Shown here piece after piece: positions 1 to 9,781 of a stretch of 64,000 nucleotides of DNA (position 1 is the first letter of the stretch; every line of letters begins with the position of its first letter). The translations under genes and the position numbers were made by a program. The notes under the pieces are model-generated. The model was not told the DNA's origin and did no database searches. It worked only from the letters and a program-made list of their open reading frames with translations. Source of the DNA: Moniliophthora roreri (lineage: Eukaryota; Basidiomycota; Agaricomycetes; Agaricales; Marasmiaceae); the NCBI GenBank assembly GCA_001466705.2, contig LATX02000176.1, positions 310,001 to 374,000 on the forward strand, given 5' to 3'.

Positions 1-400
1 CTATAGGAAAATATAAATAATGTCTGATAATTTAGGAAAATAATAAATGAGTGACTGAGATGCTAAAAGAGGGAATATTTGGGTGTCACAGAGTCTGGCC
101 ATTAGGGTATCTGACCATATCTGCATGTATCTGCTTTCCAGGTAGTCTGGACTCTATGAATTTTATTTTCCCTTTTCTATATCAGGTATCTATGAATAGA
201 TAGATGTATCTGTCCCATATTCTTACAGAATTTCCCTTTCTAGCATCTGCATTTTGGCAGGTTCCTAGATGTCAAAGTTTCCAAGGTTGGAACACACTGT
301 TACTGTTCCTATCTCCTTTGACTAGGCATTCTCAGTCTTAGTTAGGACTTTGTATGCATTATATATTCATTTTATGTCTCATTGTATCTGTCTGTAAGTA
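1..400. other. No gene recognised
   Basis: AT-rich sequence with scattered stops in all frames and no motif, LTR end or repeat that I can match elsewhere in the window. It precedes a decayed fungal gene and may be its 5' flank. Confidence 0.5.
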
Positions 401-1218
401 GTGGCATGCCTTAGAGTTACTGAACAACTGCCAAATCCTAGCACCAACTTGCCTACTCCCATGACACCACTTGCACCACCACTGCCAGACACTGTGACAC
501 CAACAACATCATCATCAGCAACAATTATTATACATCCAGCATCCTCCAAAACAACAGTACACATACCAGCTTGTCATCCCTTGCCTTCTACAACACCTCT
601 CACAGTAACAACTACCATGATACCACTATCAATCTCAACCAACACACCTTTCCAGCCTATATTCTTGACAATTGTCCCATCCACCAAAGAACAGCTAAAG
701 CAGATTGTTGTCAAGAAGGATGTCATCACATTTACATGGTCTCAGGTTGGGAACCTACTGAATGTTAGCTCAGCCACCATCATTGAGCAACTGACAAAAA
801 TATAGTGTGATAACATCCAGAGCTTCAGTGCTGACAGCTGTCCACTCAAGATTGATGGGAAGGGCATTCCAATGAAGCTCTGGCCATGGGTATTTGGGCA
901 TGAGGTTCACAATGGCTCAGATGAGAGGTGGAAGGCATACAAAGGTAGATAGAACAAGTGGAAGGTAACATATCATATTCTCGCTAAGTTCTCATTGCTT
1001 ACTTCACCCACAGTTTGTTGTTTTTAATGACACCTGAGGCATTTTGGAATGAGTTCCAAGACTCTAAAGGCAAGAGGATGAGTTTTATGGTGATATCAAA
1101 TGCACTTTTAGTGCAGTGGAATGCCTCAGGGGTGATGAAGAATGCCACCAGGCTAGACAAGATGAAGGATCTATGTCTGTGCTCTGTTTGCCAGGTGTCT
1201 CCAACTCAGCTTGTCTGA
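401..1218 (+). pseudogene. Decayed fungal repetitive-family hypothetical protein
   Basis: A Pro/Thr/Ser-rich N-terminal part is followed by a block around 725-905 (FTWSQVGNLL, SFSADSCPLKIDGKGIPMK) and, after a probable 49-nt GT-AG intron (965-1013), by TPEAFWNEF and KRMSFMVISNALL (about 1024-1110). From memory this order resembles a family of unknown function that is multicopy in mushroom genomes (a TPEEFW-type block with a coiled tail). A TAG near 805 and another stop near 950 break the frame, and the tail ends at 1218 without the expected extension. I assign no function. Family assignment is by recall, without a search. Confidence 0.45.
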
Positions 1219-1459
1219 AGTGTTGTCTTGTTTTAATTGAGTTTTCTTGCATGTAAGAGATATGATACTGAATGACATCTAACTTTGATCATAAACTAAG
1301 ACTGAGGATTTCATGAAATTCCAATTCCAGTATAGTATACAAGTACATTCACACTTGACTCATCTCCTGCTGCATGGGACATGGGCTGTCCAGAATTACT
1401 AGTAAGAGAGCTTTACATTTTTGTATTATGCTCAAACTTACTCTCATCTTCTTACAGGA

Positions 1460-2917
1460 ATGGCTTTCATCAAGTTGGGAAACCTGCTCAGTGATCTACC
1501 TCATTATGACTGAAACTTTTGTAAATGGCAAGTAGTTATGGATGCTGACAATTGGGTTTGATGCAGGGTGTGTAGTGAGAACATCCACTGAAATTCTGCT
1601 CAATAGTCTCTTTCAGAAACTTCCTCACTCACTTTAGTGGAGCAGTTGTGTGTAATCAGCTCCTCAGAATCCCCACACCATTAGGACCACTGTTCTATTG
1701 CCTCTGCTGCCTGCTTAAACTGTGTGCACATGTGGTCTTTGTCTATGATGGTTCTAATTATCCTCCAAAGATTCGAAATGCTAGAGACACAAACCAAAGT
1801 ATAACATTCTTTGAACAATCAAAGATTCTGATTCAGGCCTTTGGCTTTGATATTTATGTAGTATGGTCCTCTTTCTTACCTCAATATGAAACTTGAACTC
1901 ATTTTCAAACTGCAGGCACCTGGAGAAGCAGAAGCAGAACTTGCCATTATGAACTGCAAGGGGATTGTAGATATTGTTGGAAGTGATGATGCTGATGCCC
2001 TCTTTTTTGGTGCAGTGACACTCATGTGACTAAGACAGTAAGTGTTCAGTTCTATATGTATACTTGCAATATACTAAGCTTCATATAGACTGTCTTATGT
2101 CAAGACCAGAAAAACATGCAAGAATTACTATTTCTATTCAAGTGTGGCACTTGAGAACAACCCTAACCTTGATTTGACATGGGCCAGTCTTATTCCGATT
2201 GCTCTTCTTGCTGGAGGTGACTATGACACTGGTATTAAGCATGTTGATATAGAGACTACACTTGCAATGGCACATTGTGGACTAGGGGACAGCTTAATAA
2301 AAGAGTATCAGGTCTGACAACAACAGCTATCCTAACTAAGAGAAAGACTTCTCTAAGTTAAGTTCAAGGTTCAAGTTTGAGTTTGATTCAGATGGTTTGA
2401 GGTTTGTTTGTGATAAGGTTTATTAACCAGGTCAAGCTGAAGAGCTTCACTGTGGTCAGTTGTACTTAAATACATGTGAGCAAGAGAACATAGAATATGA
2501 TGGAACTTGAAGGAAGGTTGAGTATTAATAATGATGGAATGTTTAAGAATGGGATGGAATGAAGCTGAGTAATTGTAGAAGGTGAAAGAACCAGGAAGAA
2601 TGTGAGTTACATAAGTAGACCTAGAAAAGGAGGCTGGGAAAGTGGATATGTCTGATGTAAGGAAGAAGCATAGGGGTAATAGTACAAGAAGAACAAAGAA
2701 GTAGAGTCTGTATAGTGAAGTAAAGTAGAAAATTGTAACAGTTATTTTATCTCATTGCTATTTACTGCTCAATTCTGTATCAGGATGAAGTTGTATATAA
2801 TGGCACTAATGGCCATCATGTCAGTACTACGAACCTTGCAATGGAAATAACCTGGATGTTTCCAAGGGTTCATAATGAGAAGCAGTACAAGAGATCAATG
2901 CAGTCTTTCCATCTGTC
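1460..2917 (+). pseudogene. XPG-I / PIN-domain nuclease-like pseudogene (FEN1/GEN1 superfamily)
   Basis: Recognisable blocks, in family order: FVYDGSNYPPKIRNARD (about 1738-1790), ITFFEQSKILIQAFGFDIYV ending at 1860, APGEAEAELAIMNCKG with SDDADALFFGA (1916-2020), and PIALLAGGDYDTGIK (about 2196-2240), which is the helix-hairpin-helix entry. A 55-nt GT-AG intron (1861-1915, phase 0) separates the acidic APGEAEAE block from the preceding exon exactly. XPG-I proteins are structure-specific flap or junction endonucleases; the acidic residues here would bind metal. In-frame TGA codons near 1570 and 2027, an antisense LTR insertion (2312-2740) and truncation by element C at 2918 show it is dead. 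A downstream exon appears to resume after an acceptor near 2784. Such PIN-like genes are multicopy in Agaricomycetes, so this is probably not the housekeeping copy. Confidence 0.7.
2312..2740 (-). mobile_element. Antisense truncated solo LTR, E-type
   Basis: Read on the minus strand this begins TGTTAC (plus-strand end gtaaca at 2740). It carries the group's self-primer block (plus-strand aggtcaagctga) and a TATTTAAG-like box, and resembles the LTR of element E at 28357-28890. The other end has lost its expected tgttac boundary. It interrupts the XPG-like pseudogene between exons. No internal retrotransposon sequence is attached, so it is a solo LTR or a remnant. Confidence 0.6.
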
Positions 2918-3303
2918 TGTTACTACAGATGATACAGTTTCTCCCCTTTATGTATGCTTCTCTTTTACCTCAGACTTATCCACCTTCCCAGCTCCCTTTT
3001 CCTTCTCACACCTGTAATAGTATTGATGTTAGATGTACTGACTGGATCGGATATTACTCATATTTACCTGACACTACTGCTTACATAGGACTGTTTATGT
3101 AGTTGTCAGATGTACATATTTAAGCACTCAAGTGGAGACTCTTGTTCTCCAGCTTGACCTGGTTAATTCATTACTTGTGTCTAGCAACAAAGAACAGATC
3201 TCTGAACCTCAGAAACCTCTGAGTGAACTTAAACTTGACTTTGCACTAAGAACATTATCAAGTTGGATAGTGTTAGTGACATTGCTGTGCAAGTAACATA
3301 ACA
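2918..3303 (+). repeat. 5' LTR of gypsy element C
   Basis: 386 bp, starting TGTTAC and ending CATAACA. It contains a TATTTAAG box (about 3117-3124) and, about 30 nt further on, the self-primer agcttgacct (3151-3160). The end is set by homology to the LTR ends of A and B and by the primer-binding site 2 nt downstream. The matching 3' LTR is not in the window, because C is broken off by element D at 19419. Confidence 0.75.
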
Positions 3304-3305
3304 CA

Positions 3306-3317
3306 AGGTCAAGCTGA
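3306..3317 (+). promoter_or_regulatory. Primer-binding site of element C (self-primer type)
   Basis: aggtcaagctga, 2 nt after the LTR. Its reverse complement matches 11 nt of the LTR's own cagcttgacct at 3150-3160, the arrangement used by Tf1-like self-priming elements. Confidence 0.6.
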
Positions 3318-3360
3318 TCAATAGCTGACCTACTAAGGTTTAGGCATCACCGACAAAACA

Positions 3361-4380
3361 ATGTCAAAATGGAAACAAGAACAACAGATTGAACAGGACA
3401 TCACTGAGGTGGAAGAGTAATAGCATGAATTACAAACCCAATTGATATCAAACCCTGGTGGACAAGTGACCCCACCATTAACCAGAGTGTCCCACAGAGA
3501 GCTCCTGACCCTCTTGCTGAAGCAATCACAACAGAAGCTGTCTCAGGAAGAGATGTCGAGGAGAAACAGAGACGTAAAGTGCAGTGGAATGTGCTCAACT
3601 CACATTTATACAAGAGTCTTGCTAGAACCTTGTGGGTTGTAGAGGTGTGATGTGCAGAGTAGTCAATGTAAATTGAACTAAGGATTGTAGCTTCATACAT
3701 GCTAGCTTTTATACTACTCTAAAGGATAAGCTCCATGGATAAACGGTGAAACCTAGTAAGCTATGGATGTAAGCTACTGAATACTTGTGAGACAAAGTAT
3801 CTAAGAATAATGTGTCTTGGAGAGACACAATACAATCATCAGTAAGCAAGTGGAGAGATACATGTGTTCTACATGAGTTTTACTCTATTGTACATGAGGC
3901 TACAATACTCCTACTGGATGATGGTTTGCTCCTATGACTAGAGTGTAAGCTCTGGGAGAAGACTATGCATGAGTTAAACATGTGCCACAGTTGATCACAG
4001 ATGCAAGTAATACAATAACTAATCTATCTAGTTTTGTATAGTACAGGTACTGTGCTTCGACAAGAGACACTACTTGAGCAAATTGAAACAAGGAAAACCT
4101 CAACCCTAAGATCCACAGTGCTTGGCTCAAATGAAACAGATTCAGAAGGTGCCTTCTTGCAGCCAATATTGAAGACTAGAGAATCATTTATGTCAGATAC
4201 CTCCTTCAGATCTCCTGAAGAACCAGATCCATTCCAGAAACTTCTGGAAGCTCTGAAAAGCAGCCCCAGACTAAAGACACCAAGACTTCCAGTAGAAATA
4301 TCTGACAACAAGAAACCATCAGGAAGCAAACTAAAGGAAGAACCAAAGCCTGAAGAAGCTGTCATCGGAGCCACTGTACC
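3361..4380 (+). pseudogene. Gag of element C, first part
   Basis: ATG at 3361 opens a frame (MSKWKQEQQIEQDITEVEE) that aligns with the start of B Gag on the minus strand near 18457. Stops follow after about 20 codons. The block VTPPLTR..SHRELLTLL (about 3470-3520) and, further on, TRKTSTLRSTVLG and EEPDPFQKLLEALKSSPR (4085-4270) match B and J Gag. An unrelated stretch of about 450 bp (about 3590-4050) splits it. The frame stops at the B insertion after 4385 and resumes at 18901 on the far side. Gag would form the particle and bind RNA. Confidence 0.7.
3590..4050. other. Unclassified insertion inside C gag
   Basis: Sequence between two conserved Gag blocks that are contiguous in elements B and J. 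No protein motif is visible. Weak inverted similarity of about 10 bp at the two edges, with transitions, hints at a small DNA element, but I cannot set the ends or find a target-site duplication. Confidence 0.35.
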
Positions 4381-4385
4381 AGTGC

Positions 4386-4496
4386 TGTTACATTACTTGC
4401 ACAGCAACACTTCTCCTTACAACACAACTAACAAGTGTTGCAAGTACAAGTTCAGGTTAGAGTTTGCTCAGAAGTTTCTGAGGTTTAGAGATCCGT
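4386..4496 (-). repeat. 3' LTR of element B, outer part
   Basis: First 111 bp (plus-strand order) of B's left LTR, interrupted by element A. It continues at 11603 and aligns with 18513-18623 of the other LTR. Confidence 0.85.
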
Positions 4497-4878
4497 TGTT
4501 ACGAACACTTCTTTTTCCTTGTCGAACTAACAGACTTGTAATACCATGTGACCGTGTTTCTTCTCTCTTGTTCTATGATCTTCTTTCTGACTCTATATCT
4601 TGTACAACGGCTCCGATGTAGTCTTACTTGAGCATTCTATTGGGTTCTATAACATTCCATTAGATACAAACGAGTAGCTACATTGTACTTATTTAAAGAC
4701 TGTAAAACTGGGTCTAAGCTCTTCAGCTTGACCTGGTTAATCATAACTTGTGTCTAGTAACGAACAATCAGAACTCAGAACCTCAGAGACCTCTGAGCGA
4801 ACTCGAACTTGAACCTTGACTTGACTTTACTTCGTTAGTAAGGTTGAGTGTTGATGTTGCTGTGCAAGTGATGTAACA
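4497..4878 (+). repeat. 5' LTR of element A
   Basis: Begins TGTTACG and ends TGTAACA. The 9 differences from the 3' LTR (11216-11597) are transitions, 8 of them at a CpG in one copy or at an inferred ancestral CpG. Confidence 0.93.
4690..4734 (+). promoter_or_regulatory. LTR core promoter and self-primer of element A
   Basis: TATTTAAA at 4690-4697 lies 25 nt before tcagcttgacct (4723-4734). The latter is complementary over 12 nt to the PBS at 4881-4892. The spacing suits a transcript starting at or near this block, as in Tf1, where the RNA 5' end folds back to prime. The start site is inferred, not seen. Confidence 0.6.
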
Positions 4879-4880
4879 TA

Positions 4881-4892
4881 AGGTCAAGCTGA
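4881..4892 (+). promoter_or_regulatory. Primer-binding site of element A (self-primer type)
   Basis: aggtcaagctga begins 2 nt after the LTR and is a perfect 12-nt complement of LTR positions 4723-4734. It lacks the TGG start typical of a tRNA 3'-end primer site. Confidence 0.65.
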
Positions 4893-4945
4893 TCTACGCT
4901 GACCTACTAGAGGTCTAGGCATCACTCACCACAACTCTGCCAAGG

Positions 4946-6259
4946 TTGCCACTGACCTCAGAAGAAGAACAAAAGATCGACAAAGATATCTCGCTTACAG
5001 AACGGCTAGCCAGATTAGGGATCAGCATCCCGGGGAACCCCACATCGACTTCGCATACAATTATAACCCGCCAACACCGGCAGACCGCGATCAGAGAACT
5101 GAGCAACTTGCTTGGGCCTGCAGAAACGACAGATACCGAAGAACCAATAGTCGAAGAGACCAGGAACAACTCGACCCCAGAATCCACTGAAGAAGACTTG
5201 TCTATGAACACGAGCTCAGGAGACTTCGAAGAGAAGACAGAGAATTTGCCAGACAACTCGATCACCTCATCATTCTTCAGCGCTTATGAAGAGGAAATAA
5301 TGTCCGAAGGTGGCAGCTCAACCCCAAAACAAGGACCAAAGGAAGAGAAGACCCAAACCCAGATGATGATAGAGATCTCGACTGCGGTCTTGGAGGAAAT
5401 GGAGAAGAAGAAAAAGGAGAAGGGATCCAAAGTAGCGGCTCCAGAACCTTTTGAAGGGGATAGGAAGGACACAAAAAGATTCCTTATGGAAGTTGAAATC
5501 TATCTCCACATGCACCCCACTGATTACGACACAGATGAGAAAGAGTGTCTATTTATGTTATCCTACCTTCGAGGAACCGGGACCCAATCCTGGAAACAGA
5601 ATTGCATGGAAAAGATCTTCAACTGTGAAAGCAAAGACCCGGAGCTGATGTTCAGCAAGCTTAAAGATGAGTTCAAAAAGCATTATCTACCTGCAGATAT
5701 CCAAGCCAAAGCACAGATTCAAATCGAAGATGCAAAGATGATGGACAGAGCCAACAATTATGTAAATGACTTTCGAGTCATGGCCAATGAATCGGGGTAT
5801 GACGATCAGGTGCTCATCCACATCTTCCGAAAAGGCTTGCCGAACTCCCTGGCCGGAAAAATCCTGAATCAACTGCAAGAAAGACCCACCAACCTTGAAG
5901 GCTGGTACGAAGCAGCAATACAATACAACGAACAATACAAATATTACGAAGCCATTCAAAAACTGAAAAGATTCTGAGTCACCGATGACAAAAAGAAGAA
6001 AGTCTTTATTAATCGAATGGGGACGCAACTGAATGAAGAAGAATGAAGAAAGTACATGTCAGAAGGATGATGTTTCCGATGTGCCAAAACAGGACACATG
6101 GCTAGGGACTGCCCAACGAAACAGGGAGAAAAGAAGCCAGAAGAGAAGAAAAAGCTCAGCATACGAGAAGCATATGTGAAGATCCAGGCTATAGTGCGAG
6201 AACAGGAAACGCAACAGCAGACGGAGTTATTGGACATTATGGAAGCTGAGGGTTTTTAA
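4946..6259 (+). pseudogene. gag: Gag of element A
   Basis: Open from 4946 to 5977 (343 codons), but the opening codon there is TTG. The first ATG in frame is near 5200, so the true start has probably mutated or lies elsewhere. An acidic N-terminal third is followed by the capsid-like core DRKDTKRFLMEVEIYL (about 5458-5508), FMLSYLRGTGTQSW and the KHYLP...Q.Q...KM helices. TGA codons at 5975, 6044 and 6068 break the tail. The CCHC knuckle CFRCAKTGHMARDC (CX2CX4HX4C) lies just after the last of these, about 6071-6112. The frame ends at TAA 6257-6259 inside the frameshift signal. Gag packages the RNA. Confidence 0.85.
6250..6259 (+). promoter_or_regulatory. -1 ribosomal frameshift heptamer at gag/pol junction, element A
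   Basis: G GGT TTT (6250-6256) directly before the gag stop TAA is a standard X XXY YYZ slippery site in the gag frame. Slipping back one base enters the pol frame at 6256, which is free of TAA and TAG to the end of pol. The same site is present in B, E and J. Confidence 0.7.
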
Positions 6260-9200
6260 GATGGTGGAAGAGGCTGACGCTCTCCCTGCCACCTGCAATT
6301 ACTGTCTCGAATGTTGTATTAGCTAAGCAGACTCAAAATTCTATACATATCCCACTGTCTTACAACAACGAGATAGGAAAAGTTGGAACAAATGCGCTCC
6401 TAGATTCTGGAGCAGGAGGACTCTTCATGAGTCTGGAAAAGGCCACAAAAATGGGGCTCGAATGAACAAACCTATCGCACAGGATCAAGGTTTTCAATGT
6501 CGACGGAACTCCAAACAAAACGGCATGGATTACACAATCAGTAACGGCAACATATGTCATAGGCACCAAGGAAATGACGGACACCTTTCTAATCTCTGGA
6601 CTAGGAAAGGAAGAAGTTATTCTAGGACTCCCCTGGTTACGAAAGTATAACCTGAACATAGATTGGGTCACAGGACAAACTACATTCCTGCCTCGGTGAT
6701 ACGTAAAGATCCCTTGAGTTCGTGGGATTTTAGACTTCGAACCACTGGAAGAGCTTGTCAGATGGATAGACATCAGAGCTAAGCTATCCACTTCCCAACG
6801 GTTAGAACACAGTGCTAAACAACAGGACAAAGATACTCAAGGAACTATCCCAGCTTACCTCACAGAATATCATGCTCAGTTCGAAGATCGAGCAGCGGAA
6901 CGATTTCCAATATTCCGACCGTACGATCACGCAATTGAGCTTAAACCGGAATTTACACCTTGAGATTGCAAAATCTATTTGTTGACGGCATTGGAGCAAA
7001 CTGAGCTAGACAAGTTTCTGGAAGACAATCTCTGAAAGGGGTACATCAGGAAGTTGAAATCACCAATGGCCTCTCCTTTCTTCTTTGTAGGCAAGAAAGA
7101 GAAAGGGAAGTTGAGACCGACACAAGATTACAGAAGGTTGAATCATGGCACCATTAAGAATGCATACCCACTTCCCCTCGTCTCGGACCTTATCGACAAG
7201 CTAAAGGATGCCACCATCTTTTTGAAACTTGATTTATGGAATGGTTACAATAACATCCGAATTAAAGATGGAGACCAATGGAAGGCTGCATTCAAGACCA
7301 ACCAAGGATTGTTCGAACCGACGGTAATGTTCTTTGGATTAATGAACTCCCCAGCCACTTTCCAAGCCTTTATGGATGACATCCTGCAGGACTTCATGGC
7401 AGAAGGATGGTGTCTCGTGTACATGAATTACATCTTAATATATTCCACGACCAAAGAAGAGCACAAGCAAAGAACCAAGAGACTATTACAACGACTCAAA
7501 GAACAGGACCTTTTCCTTAAGCCACACAAATGCCAGTTCGATGTCACCGAGATAGACTTTCTAGGATTAATCATCAGACCAGGTCAAGTGTCTATGGATC
7601 CAGTAAAACTATCGGGAATCAGCGATTGGCCTGCCCCAACAACCGTCATAGGAGTCCAAAGTTTCACAGGTTTTACCAACTTCTACCAGAAATTTATTGG
7701 GAACTATTCTGCAATCGCAAAACTGCTTTATGACCTCACCAAGAAAGGAACGCTGTTTGAATGGACAGCAAACTGCGAAACGAGTTTCCAGACCTTGAAG
7801 AAGAAATTTCAAGAAGAACCAGTTTTGTGAATGCTAGATCTGAAGAAACCCTTTGTTATAGAAACAGATGCATCAAAGTGGGCCTCGGGAGGAGTACTTC
7901 GACAGTTGGGAACAGATGGGGAACTACACCCGTGTGAGTACATCTCCCACACTTTCGATCAAGCCGAATGTAACTACGAGATCTATGATCGCGAACTGTT
8001 CATGATTGTACGAGCATTGGAAACATGGTGACACTATTTGATGGAGGGACCCCACCCGGTGACAGTCCTTTGCAATCACAAGAATCTAACTTACTTCTGG
8101 ACAGCACAGAAACTGAATCGAAGACAAGCATGGTGGAGCCTCACACTGTTGCTATTCAATCTACGATTGGTACACGTTCCAGGATGGCAGATGATTCAAT
8201 CGGACACTTTATCCAGACGAGAGGATCATGTCTTGCAGGAAGATAATGATAATGAAGATGTCATACTGCTTCTGGACCAACTTTTCATAAATGTGGTGGA
8301 TGTCGAACTCCAAGATAAGTTGAAAGAAAGACTGGGAACCGATGACTTTCACAAAGTGACTTTAGAAGCATTGACATCATCGGGTTTACCTCCGATCAAA
8401 TCCGCCTTATCCGATTGGGAGGTCAATGACAGTTTAATACGATACAAAGGAAGGATATACGTCCCAGATGATGTACTCCTGCAGAGAGAAATCGTGCGAA
8501 CGATCCACGAGGGGCAACCATTTGGACATCCTGGGCAATTTGGGATGATAGACCTAGTCCAGAGGGACTATTGGTGGCCAGGAATGGCGAAATTCATCAA
8601 GAGCTTTGTGGATGGCTGCGTGGTGTGTCAACAGATGAAGATCAACACGCACCTGACGAAGGTCGGAATACAGCCGATAGAAGCAACCCCAAATGCCATG
8701 CCTTTTCAGATCATTACCATGGACTTGGTTACCAACCTTCCTGTTTCAGATGGCTTTGATACCATAATGGTCGTGGTAGACCATTCATCTTCGAAGGGGG
8801 CTATTTTCATTCCATGCACAAAGAAGCTGGACATGATGCAAGCAGCGGAATTACTACTGTGAAACGTTTACAAACAATATGGATTACCAGACAAAATCAT
8901 ATCTGATAGGGATCCAAGATTCGCAGCTAGTGTTTTTCAAGAGACTACAAGACTACTGGGAGTAAAACATGTGATGAGTACCGCTTATCACCCTCAGAGC
9001 GACGGAGAATCTGAAAGAGTTAATCAGGAAATGGAAATCTATCTCAGAATGTTCTGTTCCAAGGAACAGACTGAATGGAGCTCCTACCTTCATATGGCAG
9101 AATTTGCACACAACAATAGGACTCATTTAGTAACCAGGAACTCTCCATTTTTCATGATCATGGGATATCACTCTAGACTCTTGCTGACAGCTTTTGAGAA

Positions 9201-9750
9201 AACCTCCATCCCATCGGTAGAAGAACAGCTGAACAGACTCTGGAGATTGAGAGGAGAAGTAGCGGCGATGATGGACATAGCATGACGAAAGATGATCGAA
9301 CAGGAGAAGAAAGGGCTAGACAAATTCATAGAAGGACAGAAAGTATGGCTGGAAGGCAAGAACCTGGATTTCGGCTACTCTAACAAAAAGCTGTCTCCAA
9401 AAAGGGAAGGCCCTTTCGTCATCGAACAAGTAATGGGACCAGTAACGTACAAACTAAAACTCCTGAAACAATGGAGAATCCACCTGGTTTTCCATGCGGG
9501 GTTACTGAGACCATACAAGGAAACCGAGGCCCATGGGCAGAACTTCATAGAACCACCCCCAGACATAGTAGAAGGGCACAAGGAGTTTGAAGTAGAAGCA
9601 ATCATAGGTCACAAGCCACTGCGGAAGCCCAGACGCTTCCTCATGTCATGGAAAGGATTCGATTCCTCCCACAATGAATGGAAGACAAAAGAGGAACTAG
9701 AACACGTGATGGACGTCTACCTTGACTATATAGTCAAGAACAGACTCTGA
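6256..9750 (+). pseudogene. pol: Pol of element A (protease-RT-RNase H-integrase-chromodomain)
   Basis: One frame of about 1,164 codons with nine premature TGA (6463, 6697, 6715, 6961, 7033, 7828, 8029, 8860, 9283) and no TAA or TAG. Protease motif DSGAGG at 6403-6420. RT from about 6900, with [12 protein letters not shown] around 7230; the catalytic YMDD box has become YMNY (7420-7431), so both aspartates are lost. RNase [12 protein letters not shown] about 7861-7893 and DRELFMIV about 7990; the TDHKNL aspartate is Asn. Integrase: zinc region with WWPGMAKF and CVVCQQMK (about 8500-8640), MDL, SDRDPRF and HPQSDGESERVNQE as the D,D-35-E core. Chromodomain FEVEAIIGHK to FLMSWKGFDSSHNEW (about 9587-9690). 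Chromodomains usually steer integration to marked chromatin. Confidence 0.92.
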
Positions 9751-9781
9751 TCGGAAACCCTCAACCCACAACTGATTCACC

